DNA of 64,000 bases from Billgrantia sulfidoxydans. Lineage in GTDB: Bacteria; Pseudomonadota; Gammaproteobacteria; Pseudomonadales; Halomonadaceae. Position 1 is the first letter of the stretch; each line of letters starts with the position of its first letter. The notes below the pieces were generated by a model. That model saw nothing but the letters and a program-made list of their open reading frames with translations, made no database searches and was not told the origin of the DNA. Shown piece by piece: positions 35,707-44,989 of this stretch. The translations under genes were made by a program, and so were the position numbers. Location of the stretch: assembly GCF_017868775.1 (NCBI RefSeq), contig NZ_CP053381.1:1736001-1800000 (forward strand), in the 5' to 3' direction.

Positions 35707-36600
35707 TTAGGTCTTGTGTTCGTAGACGGTTGATAGTTCAGGCTTCAGTTCTTCTGGGTTCAAAGCTATAATTTGCTGAGATCTAGGAGATCTCAGCTCC
35801 CTGAACTCATCTAATCGCAATCTGTTGAGAAGGTAAAACAAGAGAGCTCGTCGTACTTCAATTGTTCGAACGCCGCTAACCATTTCATACTCCCGTTCGA
35901 CTGACTCTCTCTGTTCTTTAGACAAACCGGGGTGTGGAGCAAGGTGGACACGAACTATTTCTTGCCATTTTACATCTTGTGAAGCATCTACATTATTTGG
36001 TTGTATTGTTCCAGTTTCAAGAACTCTTGACAGAACAAAGTCTTGAAACCGTTCTTTTTTATGACAATATGCTCTCACATGGAATCGCAAACCGTCGCTT
36101 GCTATCGCATGAGGGCTGATGGCGCGCCATGTTGGTTCCTCCGTGGACATGGATTGATAGCGAATTACCAATGAGCAGGGTTTACGCAGGGTATTCAGTA
36201 TTTCGCCGAGTACCGTCGGGTTGACATGCCGATAAGGTATCGGAACTTCATCATATGTAGGAGCATTGCCAATGAAGCATAAGTTTTCCGGCAAAGTCCC
36301 GGAATATAAGGATGCGAGATCCTGAAGGTAGACGGAAGCATCGTGCCGGACGAAGACGGGCTGAAAGCCGTCCTGAGCTACGTATGCTCGCTCACTGCTG
36401 TCGTAAGCTAGGTTATCAGGAGCAAGCTGTCGATAGGCTTTTAAATCCGCTGATGCTTGAGGTGTTGATATGCCGAAAAACTCCTCTAGATCAGCTCGGT
36501 TGATACGGCGTTCCCACAGAAGCCTGAAGTCGATGAACTCCAGCCTTCGGCGCGTACCCCACTGGGCATGGCGGATCACTTGACCACCTTCCTTCCTCAT
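35707..36600 (-). CDS. WYL-domain transcriptional regulator (CapW/BrxR-like)
   Basis: The product is about 297 residues: an N-terminal winged helix ('RRLEFIDFRLLWERRINRADLEEFFGISTPQASADLKAY'), a WYL domain in the middle ('LVIRYQSMSTEEPTWRAISPHAIASDGLRFHVRAYCH') and a WCX-like C-terminal part. This is the CapW/BrxR architecture that represses CBASS, BREX and similar defence operons and is thought to sense nucleic-acid ligands. The ATG at 36600 (GAGG six bases upstream) fits the family start; an ATG at 36657 has no ribosome binding site. It diverges from the E2-E1/JAB operon, which it probably controls. Confidence 0.85.
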   Translation of the reverse strand: MRKEGGQVIRHAQWGTRRRLEFIDFRLLWERRINRADLEEFFGISTPQASADLKAYRQLAPDNLAYDSSERAYVAQDGFQPVFVRHDASVYLQDLASLYSGTLPENLCFIGNAPTYDEVPIPYRHVNPTVLGEILNTLRKPCSLVIRYQSMSTEEPTWRAISPHAIASDGLRFHVRAYCHKKERFQDFVLSRVLETGTIQPNNVDASQDVKWQEIVRVHLAPHPGLSKEQRESVEREYEMVSGVRTIEVRRALLFYLLNRLRLDEFRELRSPRSQQIIALNPEELKPELSTVYEHKT

Positions 36601-36668
36601 CAATGCCTCGGTATCCACGTTCAAAAGGTCATGCCCATGGTAGCTTGACACGTACATAAAGTATATGG

Positions 36669-36683
36669 GTATAGTATCTATAC
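36669..36683. promoter_or_regulatory. Perfect palindrome in the CapW-like divergent region
   Basis: A perfect dyad GTATAG-TAT-CTATAC lies between the regulator gene and the divergent operon. It contains -10-like hexamers on both strands. It is the best candidate for the WYL regulator's operator. The contact is inferred from position and symmetry only. Confidence 0.5.
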
Positions 36684-36789
36684 GGGTTCGGACGGTGTTG
36701 CTTTGGACCTGTAGAAGCGCCTTCCCAGCTCTATATCAGGGACAGGGGTTAGCTAAAAAATATTTTGAAATCAACGAGGTAAGTTCAAA

Positions 36790-36945
36790 ATGAAGCAAGG
36801 TGACAGTCGTAAGCCAGACCACGCGGGTCGTCCTGACTCCGTGCCACCTGGTCCGCCAGAAGATCGTCCGGGCCCCCCCGATGGACGCCCTGGACCTAAA
36901 GATCCACCGAAACCACCGGGGCATCGCCCAGTGGGAGCTATATGA
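36790..36945 (+). CDS. 51-residue proline/glycine-rich peptide, first gene of the E2-E1/JAB operon
   Basis: The frame starts with ATG eight bases after GAGGT and its stop overlaps the E2-E1 start (ATGATG). About a third of the residues are Pro and many others Gly/Asp/Arg ('RPGPPDGRPGPKDPPKPPG'), so it should be disordered; it ends '...HRPVGAI'. It has no beta-grasp (ubiquitin) pattern. Its coupling to an E1/E2 conjugation enzyme makes it a candidate substrate or modifier whose C-terminus is activated (inference). It is too short for ordinary gene finders. Confidence 0.6.
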   Translation: MKQGDSRKPDHAGRPDSVPPGPPEDRPGPPDGRPGPKDPPKPPGHRPVGAI

Positions 36946-38717
36946 TGGAACCTTGGTGGGAGCGGTATCCGCATAGGCTCGAGCTTGAGGAAAAGGCGTT
37001 CCTTGAGGCTGGTATGCGGTTTCACTACGACAAGGAGGCCCGGGGTGAGGGCCGCCTTGTCATGAGAGTGACGACCAGCCATCCACTTCAGCCGGGGGAA
37101 GTTGAACTCGACGTTCAGTTTCCTCGGCAGTATCCATACTTCCCGCCGACTGTGACGTCAGAGGACCTCGCGTTTCGGCGACATCAACATCCGTCGGCTA
37201 ATTTGCTGTGCTTGCTCGCCAATCACGGTGAGGAATGGCGACCTGCATCGGATACGGCAGCATCTCTTATCCATCAGCAGCTGCCAAAACTAGCCAGATC
37301 CGCCACCTCAAGTGATTTTAGCGATGTAGCTGCTAACGAAGCCCATCAAGGGGAGCCTCTTACCGCGTTTCTCGACTATGAAAATAATTCACATGTATCG
37401 GTTCCGCCTCTTGAGCATGATCATGACGATACGCATGGTGTGCTCGACTTGGGAGTGGACCACCTGCTGCCGTTTCGAGGTGCTGTCCTCAGGGTTGCCA
37501 ATGCCAAGGGTGACACAGTCGCGGAAGCATCAGATGGGTTAAAAAATCGTTACCAAAGGAAAAAGTTACAAAACCTCCGAGGACAGTGGGTTCGGCTTGC
37601 AAATAGGCCGAAGAGTCTAGATGCGGATCAGCTCATCAAGGAAGTCAAGGCTGAGCATCCTGGGCTAAAGCACTCATGGCAGACTCTTCCTGTGCAGAAA
37701 AATGTAGCAGGTCCGCAAGTCAAGCGTATCGATGTACTAGGCCTGGTTTTCGAAGATGAGCTGAGTTGGCGAAAGTACGGTTATAACTGGCTTATAATAA
37801 TTAGTCGTCGCTACGATAAGCCTTTGCCAAATGGAGGTTATACGGTCTCAACCTTGGTTAGATCTGAGCTTGAATCAGATAATCTCTATCGCGAGCGAAT
37901 ACCGGAGCTGGTCACCTTGCGTCATAAGAAGGTGGCAGTTTTCGGCTTGGGCAGCCTAGGATCTGTGGCTTTGACAGAGTTGGCCCGTGCAGGGATTGGT
38001 GAAATCCATGCACTTGACGGTGACCTCCTCGAAGCAGGCAACAGCGTTCGCTGGGCGACTGGACGAGCCTATGCGGGTCTAGCAAAAGCGCAAGCCCTTA
38101 GCGAATACCTATGCGAACACTATCCTCATACACGCTTTTATGGTTATCAAGTCCGGATCGGTGCGGCGCCTGTTCGGCATATAGAGCGTGATGGCGATGG
38201 CGGCAATTTTAACGAAGACGAGATACTGCAGAAAATGGTCGGGGATGCTGACCTGATTCTTGATGCCAGCGCCTCAATCCCACTAAACCAATATTTAGCA
38301 GATATGGCGGCTGAGCAAGGGATCCCATACGTATGGCTGTCGACGACTAATGGAGGCTGGGGTGGCTTGGTAGGTCGGATTGTGCCCGAAAAAACTGAAG
38401 GATGCTGGATGTGTCATCTGTGTGGACTTAATGACCAGACGATCCCCTTGCCTATGGCAAGGCCCGAGGATGAGCTTGTACAGCCAGCTGGATGTATGGA
38501 TCCCACATTCACTGGAGCCAGTTTTGACATTGCCGAGGTTTCGCTGATGGGAGTCCGGCTCGCTGTTGGAACTTTGTGTGGCAACAAAGACGGTACTTAC
38601 CCGAACCCTGACTGGGACCTTGCTATCGTCGATATGCGTGATGAACAAGGTCAACACATTCCGCCGCAGTGGCGGACATATTCGTTGAGCGCTCACCATG
38701 GTTGCTGTGGTATCTAG
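36942..38717 (+). CDS. E2-E1 fusion ubiquitin-transfer-like enzyme (Cap2-like)
   Basis: The 591-residue protein has an N-terminal E2/UBC-like domain (about 1-120) with 'QYPYFPP' and 'HPSANLLCLL', predicted E2 Cys90. A linker region (about 130-325) follows, then a ThiF/E1 adenylation domain (330-560) with nucleotide motif 'VAVFGLGSLGS'. Further motifs are 'CWMCHLCG' and 'GCMDPTFTG', where Cys518 is the likely E1 catalytic Cys. In type II CBASS, Cap2 of this layout conjugates the C-terminus of a CD-NTase to targets. No CD-NTase or effector gene is next to it. It overlaps the JAB gene by 20 bases. Confidence 0.85.
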   Translation: MMEPWWERYPHRLELEEKAFLEAGMRFHYDKEARGEGRLVMRVTTSHPLQPGEVELDVQFPRQYPYFPPTVTSEDLAFRRHQHPSANLLCLLANHGEEWRPASDTAASLIHQQLPKLARSATSSDFSDVAANEAHQGEPLTAFLDYENNSHVSVPPLEHDHDDTHGVLDLGVDHLLPFRGAVLRVANAKGDTVAEASDGLKNRYQRKKLQNLRGQWVRLANRPKSLDADQLIKEVKAEHPGLKHSWQTLPVQKNVAGPQVKRIDVLGLVFEDELSWRKYGYNWLIIISRRYDKPLPNGGYTVSTLVRSELESDNLYRERIPELVTLRHKKVAVFGLGSLGSVALTELARAGIGEIHALDGDLLEAGNSVRWATGRAYAGLAKAQALSEYLCEHYPHTRFYGYQVRIGAAPVRHIERDGDGGNFNEDEILQKMVGDADLILDASASIPLNQYLADMAAEQGIPYVWLSTTNGGWGGLVGRIVPEKTEGCWMCHLCGLNDQTIPLPMARPEDELVQPAGCMDPTFTGASFDIAEVSLMGVRLAVGTLCGNKDGTYPNPDWDLAIVDMRDEQGQHIPPQWRTYSLSAHHGCCGI

Positions 38718-39186
38718 CGGTTGGATTTCGCATACTGCGCTTGCCAATATGGAACGTCAAGCGACTGAGGGATATCCATTCGAAACTGGAGGGATACTCG
38801 TCGGCTACCTCACCGAAGGGGTAACGGTAATTACCAGAGTAATAGGTCCAGGGCCGAATGCTCGCTTTGACAGAGATCGTTTTTTTCCTGACTCTTTATA
38901 TCAAGAACGAGTGTTGGCCTCTATTTATGAGACCTCTGGGCGATTATATACATATTTAGGAGATTGGCATACCCATCCCGACGGTATTACGAAGCTAAGC
39001 CGGACTGACCGTCGGACCCTGCGCCGTATTGCTCGGACAAAATCCGCAAGAATTCATGAACCTATAATGATGCTTTTGGCAGGAGGTCCAGAGTCTTGGA
39101 AGGCAGGTCTGTTTAGATTGTTTGAACCACAATGTTTTTGGAGCATCCGAAGACTGCATTGTCTAGAAATAAAAGTATATGACTAG
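38698..39186 (+). CDS. JAB/JAMM metalloprotease (Cap3-like deconjugase)
   Basis: The 162-residue protein carries a complete JAMM zinc site: Glu29 in 'PFETGG', His91 and His93 in 'GDWHTHPDG', Ser101 and Asp104 in 'LSRTDRRTL' (HxH-x7-S-x2-D). In Cap2/Cap3 systems this enzyme removes the conjugated protein. The gene overlaps the E2-E1 gene and ends 62 bases before the SMC gene of the next defence operon. Confidence 0.87.
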   Translation: MVAVVSSGWISHTALANMERQATEGYPFETGGILVGYLTEGVTVITRVIGPGPNARFDRDRFFPDSLYQERVLASIYETSGRLYTYLGDWHTHPDGITKLSRTDRRTLRRIARTKSARIHEPIMMLLAGGPESWKAGLFRLFEPQCFWSIRRLHCLEIKVYD

Positions 39187-39248
39187 TATCGACAACCGTT
39201 AGCCAAAGTCTGGTTTTAATTTGTAATAATCACAGAGTCGGGGCTTTC

Positions 39249-42200
39249 ATGAGCGGACTTCTCAGCATCACCCTGCATCACTCGTTCATCACCGGCCGGC
39301 GATCCAAGTTTCCCTGCAGTGGGCACAGCTATGTGCTGGGCACGAACGGCGCTGGCAAGACCTCGGCACTCAACCTGATCCCCATCTTCTACGGCAAGGA
39401 TCCCGCTAGCCTGATGGTCCAGGCCGCCGACAAGAAGAATTTCAGTGACTACTACCTGCCCAACGAGCAGAGCATGATCGTCTTCGAGTACCAGCGCGGC
39501 GATGGGGAGGTCTGTTGCTCGGTGATGTACCGCAAGCCACAGGGTCAGTACGCCTACCGGTTTGTCGAGGGTGCGGCGGACGACACGCTGTTCCATCCGG
39601 ACATGGAAGAGCACTACGAGCGAGGGGAGAGCGCCAACGACATCTTGCGCCAGCCGCTGCCGGACAGCGGGGTCAACGTCAGTAATCAGATCAACAGCGT
39701 GATGGACTACCGCTCCATCATTCAGAACGACCCCCAGTCGAGTGGCCGCCGGCGCCGCCGCAACAGCACACCGTTCAGCCGCGGCAACGAGGCGCGGCGG
39801 TTCTCGCTGGGCGACGGCATGGGAAGGATGCAGCACATCGAGGCAATGACGGCGGTCGCCGCCAGCAAGGGGCGACTGCTGGAAAGCCTCAAGAACATGA
39901 TCGTCGATACCATGCTGCAGGATCGTATCTCGATCGGCGAGCCCCCAACGCACCACAAGAACGTGGACCTATGGGCCGATCTCCAGAGCCTGCAGGAGTT
40001 CAAGAAGATTGTGCCGAAGCTGCGGGAGGGCCTGCAGTCCCACTATGCCCTGCAGGATAGCCGGGTGGCGCTGGTCTCCCATGAAGCGGCGATGCGCTCC
40101 GTGATCCAGGAGGCCCAGGCCAAGGCGGAGGAGGCCGACGAGGTTCGCGAGGGGAAGGAGCGGGAGCTCAAGGAACTGGAGGCGCGTCACGACGAGGAAC
40201 GCCACCGGATCAACGGCGAAATCATCCGGCATCAGCAAGCTGTGGAGCTGGAAAGCAACCGCATCCAGGGCCTCGAGGACGATCTGGAGAAGTGGGAAGC
40301 CGAGGACATCGCGAGAAGCAAGGAGGGCGTGGCATCGATCCCGGATCTCCAGTCGCGCCTGATGGGTGCCGAGAAGGATCTGGAGGTGATGACCTCCAAG
40401 GTCGCCAACATCCAGGGCGAGTTCGACAAACGCAAGACGGATACCCAGCAGCAGTTCCGCCAGGATCAGACGCGCCTCCAGGGACGCTGGCAAGAGATCG
40501 CCACGCAGTTGAAGAACCTGATCGAGCGCCAGGGCGAGGACCTCAGCGCCCTGCACAAGCGCCAGGCTCAGGACATCGAGTCGCTCGACCAGGAGGCCGG
40601 CGAGAAAGCGGACGAGCTGCAGGGGGCGATCAGCGATCTTCAGGACGAGCGGATGCGCAGTGCCTCCCCGTTGGAGGAGGAACAGGCGCAGCTCGATGAT
40701 TCGGCCCGGGCCATCGAGGATGCGCAGACCGCGGTCACGAACGCCGAGGTGCAGCGGGATAGCGCTCGGGACGACTTCGCCGCCCGCCAGAAAGAGCGAG
40801 AGGAAGCGGTCAGGGCGCATGAGGACGCCGCCAGAACCTGGGAGATCAAAAAGTCCCAATTTGACGCCCTGACTCGCCAGCTATACCCCGAGGACGGCAC
40901 GCTGCTGGCCTTCCTGCGTAACTCCGAGCTTCCCTGGCACGACACGCTGGGCAAGGTGCTCGACCCGGCCCTGTTGTCACGTCGCGACCTGTCGCCGGCC
41001 CTGGCCGAGAATCCCAACCTGGAGCAGGCCTTCGGGATCACCCTCGAGCTCGATGATGTCAGTCGGCCGGACGCCGCCGAGCAGGAGGATGTTCTGCTGG
41101 CGCGGCTCGAGAAGTCCAAGGTGGCCGTGCGCAGCGCCAAGGAAGACGCCGAACGGCTGGAGGCCAAGGCTCAGCAGGCGTCGAGCGACCTGAAGAAGGC
41201 CGACCAGTCAAAGCAGATGGCCGAGAACCGCCTCGAGCAGGCGGAAGGTCGGCTGAGGCAGGCCAAGGCTAGCGATACCAGCCTGCGGCACCGGATAGGC
41301 GAGGAGCAGAAGGCTCGCGTCCTGGAGGTGGAAGAGCGGCTGGAGGTGGCGCAAAAAGCCCTGACGAGCCATCAGAATGCCGCCAAGGCACTTCGCGACA
41401 ATCGCAAGCGCGACCACGACGCGCAGTACCAGCAGGCCATCGCGGATCATCAGCTCGACAAGGGACGGCTCGAGGACGAACAGGCCTCCGTCGAGGCATC
41501 CCAGGAGGACTTAAAGCACCGGGAAAAGGTGGCGCTCAAGAAGCTGGGTGACTGGCTTGAACAGGCCATGAGCGACGAAGGGGTAGATGCTGGGGCGATC
41601 CGCGAGACCAGTAAGCTGGTGGGCACCCTCAAGGACGACATCGACGAGGCGGAGCGCCTGAGGCCGCGGGTGAGCGAGTACGATGCCTGGCTTCGCGATC
41701 AGTGGTCGCACAAGACGGCGTACGAGACGGCCTTGAGCAAAGCAGAGGGGATGCTGGCGCGTGAGAAGAGCGCCCTGGAGGCAGCCAAGACCGCCTACCG
41801 GAACTCCCACAAGACGCTGAATGCGGCCAGGGATGAGGCAGAGAGGAAGGTCAGGACGCTGAAGGCGGAGATCAACGACGACACCCGACTGGCTGACACG
41901 GTTGCTCAGACCATCATGGAGATCCCGCTGCTGCCCACGACCGACGCGCCAGCAAGCGAGGTGACGGTGAGAGGGCGTGAGCAGCTTAACGATGAGCTGG
42001 CGCGTCTGCACGGTGTAGCGGAGCACCAGCGCCAGAACGTCCTACAGAGTGCCCGGCGTTGCGGGGCCATACTGGCGCAACACCCCGGCTCGAAGATATT
42101 TCAGAGCTGGCAGAACATGCGCGAGGATCGCCGCAACCGGAGTCAGCACGAAGAGGGCACCCATGCCTTCACGCTGGAGCAGATGCAGGACCTGGAAGCG

Positions 42201-43079
42201 CTCCTCGAGCATCGTGTGCCGGAGATAGAGAAGGGCGTCATCGTCAACGTCCATGCGATCGGCTCTGAGCTCAGCGACTACCACGAGAGCCTCAAGACGC
42301 TGGACAGCAGCACCAAGAGCATCACGCGTCGCCTCGACAACCACCTGAACACCAGTCACGAGTTTACGGTGATCAGCGACGTCAGTCTGAAGGTCAAGTC
42401 GAAGATCCACGAGTTCGGCTTCTGGCGTGAGCTGGCCGACTTTGCCTCGGCCTGGGCTGATTGGGCGGTGACCGGGTTCACGGAGCTTCCGGGGGAAGCC
42501 TTGTTGCAGCGGCTGACCACCATCGACGGTCAGCTCAAGCACGCTCGAATGAGCACGCACGACCTCAGGAGCATGGTCGAGCTGGAGATCGAGTTCTTCG
42601 AGCAGGACAGGCGGGTGCCGATCCGCACCGACAACGACCTCAACGCTTCGGGCAGTCAGGGTATCTCGCGCCTGGCCATCCTGGTGCTGTTCAGTGCGCT
42701 GGCTCGTTACCTGTGCCCCGATGAGCGGGTAAATATTACCTGGCCCATCGATGAGTTGGGGGAGCTGGCGCCGGAAAACAGCGTGAAGCTGTTCCGCATG
42801 ATGGACGACCGCAACATCTCGCTCTTCTGCGCGGAGCCGCGCATCACCACAGACCTGCTGCGCTACTTCGAGAACAAGGTGTTGCTCGACAAGCGCAAGG
42901 GGGTGATGAGCATGGTGCCCAAGGAGAGCAACACGCATAACCCGCTGCTGGCCGGCCTGGTGAATCGCGCTGCACCGGAGGCGCCAGCCCCGTCGCCCGA
43001 GACTGAGGAAGTCCTTGACACACATGACGCTGTGGCGGATAGCCAGAGCATGACGCAGGAGTCCACCGATGAGCACTGA
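39249..43079 (+). CDS. jetC: SMC/MksB-like ATPase of a Wadjet-type operon
   Basis: This 1,276-residue SMC-like protein has an N-terminal Walker A 'GTNGAGKTS' (31-39), long coiled coils (about 270-1020) around a hinge-like middle, an ABC-signature-like 'NASGSQGIS', and Walker B in 'ITWPIDELGELAPEN'. In Wadjet/MksBEFG systems the ATPase extrudes DNA loops on small circular plasmids so that the TOPRIM subunit cuts them. The head starts with 'HHSFITGRRSKF', unlike standard JetC, and the gene comes first in its operon. The start overlaps nothing upstream; the end overlaps the next gene by 11 bases. Confidence 0.83.
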   Translation: MSGLLSITLHHSFITGRRSKFPCSGHSYVLGTNGAGKTSALNLIPIFYGKDPASLMVQAADKKNFSDYYLPNEQSMIVFEYQRGDGEVCCSVMYRKPQGQYAYRFVEGAADDTLFHPDMEEHYERGESANDILRQPLPDSGVNVSNQINSVMDYRSIIQNDPQSSGRRRRRNSTPFSRGNEARRFSLGDGMGRMQHIEAMTAVAASKGRLLESLKNMIVDTMLQDRISIGEPPTHHKNVDLWADLQSLQEFKKIVPKLREGLQSHYALQDSRVALVSHEAAMRSVIQEAQAKAEEADEVREGKERELKELEARHDEERHRINGEIIRHQQAVELESNRIQGLEDDLEKWEAEDIARSKEGVASIPDLQSRLMGAEKDLEVMTSKVANIQGEFDKRKTDTQQQFRQDQTRLQGRWQEIATQLKNLIERQGEDLSALHKRQAQDIESLDQEAGEKADELQGAISDLQDERMRSASPLEEEQAQLDDSARAIEDAQTAVTNAEVQRDSARDDFAARQKEREEAVRAHEDAARTWEIKKSQFDALTRQLYPEDGTLLAFLRNSELPWHDTLGKVLDPALLSRRDLSPALAENPNLEQAFGITLELDDVSRPDAAEQEDVLLARLEKSKVAVRSAKEDAERLEAKAQQASSDLKKADQSKQMAENRLEQAEGRLRQAKASDTSLRHRIGEEQKARVLEVEERLEVAQKALTSHQNAAKALRDNRKRDHDAQYQQAIADHQLDKGRLEDEQASVEASQEDLKHREKVALKKLGDWLEQAMSDEGVDAGAIRETSKLVGTLKDDIDEAERLRPRVSEYDAWLRDQWSHKTAYETALSKAEGMLAREKSALEAAKTAYRNSHKTLNAARDEAERKVRTLKAEINDDTRLADTVAQTIMEIPLLPTTDAPASEVTVRGREQLNDELARLHGVAEHQRQNVLQSARRCGAILAQHPGSKIFQSWQNMREDRRNRSQHEEGTHAFTLEQMQDLEALLEHRVPEIEKGVIVNVHAIGSELSDYHESLKTLDSSTKSITRRLDNHLNTSHEFTVISDVSLKVKSKIHEFGFWRELADFASAWADWAVTGFTELPGEALLQRLTTIDGQLKHARMSTHDLRSMVELEIEFFEQDRRVPIRTDNDLNASGSQGISRLAILVLFSALARYLCPDERVNITWPIDELGELAPENSVKLFRMMDDRNISLFCAEPRITTDLLRYFENKVLLDKRKGVMSMVPKESNTHNPLLAGLVNRAAPEAPAPSPETEEVLDTHDAVADSQSMTQESTDEH

Positions 43080-43734
43080 TCCCCTGTTTCGCGCCACAAT
43101 GGAGCACCTTCTGCAGGGCGGCGTGGTGTGCTCGGTGGCCACGCCCGAGATCCACAACTACCTGGCCTCGACCGCGAATCAGGAGCAGGTTAGCGCCTAC
43201 CTGTCACCGCTGGGTCGTGGGCTGGCGCAGACCCGCGACATGGTCAGCTTCTACGCGGTCTACCTCGACACCGAGGATGCCAGCACGCGCCGCATCCTGC
43301 GTCACCAGTTCGACGACCTGACAAACAACTGGGAGGCCATGATTCGCTGGTTGCGGATGTCGCGCTCCACCTCGGAGCAGCATCACCCGATCGTGGCCAT
43401 GGATGTGATCAGCGAGAGTGAGTGGCTCAAGGCCATCGAGTCGTCGAGTGCACTGCAGGACGAGCTCGAGGTGATTGCCACCAAGTTCGGGCTGCGCGGC
43501 AAGGTGCGCGATCCCCGGCAGCGGCTGCGCCACCTGCTGGAGAAGCTCGACAAGATGGGGTATCTGGAGCCTATCGGTACCTCGGGGTCGATGTACCAAG
43601 CCACGGGCAAGTGGTCGCTGTTGCGTGACCTCATGGAGTGGGTGCGCCAGCAGGAGGGCATCGAGGCGGCCGAGCGGGAGGAAGAGGAGGAGCTGAGCCA
43701 GGACCAGGAGGACCTTTTCCATGGCGCGCCATGA
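43069..43734 (+). CDS. jetB: MksE/JetB-like winged-helix subunit
   Basis: The 221-residue protein has a helical N-terminus and winged-helix elements ('LRGKVRDPRQRLRHLLEKLDKMGYLEPIG', about 140-170) and an acidic tail (EREEEEELSQDQEDL). Length and place next to an SMC ATPase and a kleisin-like protein match the KITE/MksE subunit, which binds kleisin and DNA. It starts inside the SMC gene (GGAGT before ATG) and overlaps the following gene by 14 bases. Confidence 0.72.
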   Translation: MSTDPLFRATMEHLLQGGVVCSVATPEIHNYLASTANQEQVSAYLSPLGRGLAQTRDMVSFYAVYLDTEDASTRRILRHQFDDLTNNWEAMIRWLRMSRSTSEQHHPIVAMDVISESEWLKAIESSSALQDELEVIATKFGLRGKVRDPRQRLRHLLEKLDKMGYLEPIGTSGSMYQATGKWSLLRDLMEWVRQQEGIEAAEREEEEELSQDQEDLFHGAP

Positions 43735-44989
43735 CGATGCACAGAAGGCCCTGTGGGCGCTGTACCACCACGCCCAATTGCTGGCGGATGCCTGCCTGGA
43801 GAACCGAGGTGCGATCCCTGAGACGGCCGAGAATCAGCAGGCCATCGAGCAGCTGCGCAAGCACCGCCTGATCTTCGACCTCGATGAGGACCGGCCCTAC
43901 AGCCAGGTCTCCCGGGTGGTCAGCGATCTCATGCACCATGTCACGCAGAGCTACCAGCGCCAGGTGTCGAACGCTGATGTCAGTGGGTTGGTGGAAGAGC
44001 TGGAGCATATCGCGAGTGCCTACGCCGCGGCGACGCGCACTGGAGCGCAGGCGGACAGGGAGCTCCGTGAGGCCCAGGCCCAGGAACTGGTGGCCAACCT
44101 GATCGACACGCTGCGGCAGATCACACAGCAGTTTACCGGCTATATCCACCACCAGTTCAGCATGGTCACTGACCTGGATCAGCGCATCCTCGAGAACAAG
44201 CGGGCGATCACCAAGGCTCAGGACCTCAACCGGCTCTTCGATACCCTGACGCCGAACTATCTCGCCGGGCTGGCCGGCGCCAGTGACACGCTGCAGTACC
44301 TGTTGATGAAGGTCTTGCGGCGGAACCTCGACCGGATGCGCGGCGATCTGGTGGATGCCACCCATGGGCTCCGGGAGAACCTGGCCAAGCTCGAGAAGGA
44401 CCTCGATACCCGGCGTTACAGCAGTCTCATCGATGTCTTCCTGACCCACTATGAGCGAAACCCCGGGTACACGCCGGACCCATCGCTGGTGGAGGGCGCG
44501 GTCAATATCCCGGATGTCTGCGCCACCGTGGCCCCCATGGATCTGCGCGCCACCGCGAACATCGAAGACGCTTCGCAGGCTCACTCCCTGGAGGAGATCG
44601 TTTCGGGGGTGCTGCGCCAGAAAGCGGCAAGCCTGAACGAGGAGGGCGAGGAGGCCCAGGCCCCGACGAAGGTGACAGACAGCCGCAACGACATCGTGGA
44701 GGAGCCACAGGACCCCTTCGATACCGCGCTAGACAACCTCTTCGAGGCCCTGCCGCATCTGCTCGAGGTAGGGCCGACCTCCGCACTGGAAGCCTATCGC
44801 TTGCTGGATGTCGAGCACCCGGAGGAGGTGTGGCTCCTGGCGGTCCTGCAGCGCCTGCAAACGCTCATGGCCGACAGGGCGCCGGTACCACCCTTCGAGC
44901 TCCAGGCCCACGAGGTGGAGCGCTACTCGGGCAACATTGAGGTCAGCGATATCGTGTTCCGCAAGGAGGAGGATGCATGCGCCGCATGA
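43721..44989 (+). CDS. jetA: MksF/JetA-like kleisin subunit
   Basis: The 422-residue, mainly helical protein has an N-terminal winged-helix-like part (to about 75), a long helical bundle (90-250) and a charged C-terminus ending 'NIEVSDIVFRKEE'. It corresponds in size and context to MksF/JetA, which bridges the two SMC heads. No kleisin signature can be read by eye, so the call rests mostly on operon position. It overlaps both neighbours, so all four genes are translationally coupled. Confidence 0.68.
   Translation: MARHDDAQKALWALYHHAQLLADACLENRGAIPETAENQQAIEQLRKHRLIFDLDEDRPYSQVSRVVSDLMHHVTQSYQRQVSNADVSGLVEELEHIASAYAAATRTGAQADRELREAQAQELVANLIDTLRQITQQFTGYIHHQFSMVTDLDQRILENKRAITKAQDLNRLFDTLTPNYLAGLAGASDTLQYLLMKVLRRNLDRMRGDLVDATHGLRENLAKLEKDLDTRRYSSLIDVFLTHYERNPGYTPDPSLVEGAVNIPDVCATVAPMDLRATANIEDASQAHSLEEIVSGVLRQKAASLNEEGEEAQAPTKVTDSRNDIVEEPQDPFDTALDNLFEALPHLLEVGPTSALEAYRLLDVEHPEEVWLLAVLQRLQTLMADRAPVPPFELQAHEVERYSGNIEVSDIVFRKEEDACAA

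Noticed and set aside
36790..36945. The 51-residue peptide as a ubiquitin-like (beta-grasp) protein
   Set aside because: It is too short and too rich in proline for a beta-grasp fold; only its context with E1/E2 suggests a conjugation role.
36669..39186. A complete type II CBASS system
   Set aside because: No CD-NTase and no effector gene is adjacent; the neighbouring genes belong to a regulator and a Wadjet-like operon.
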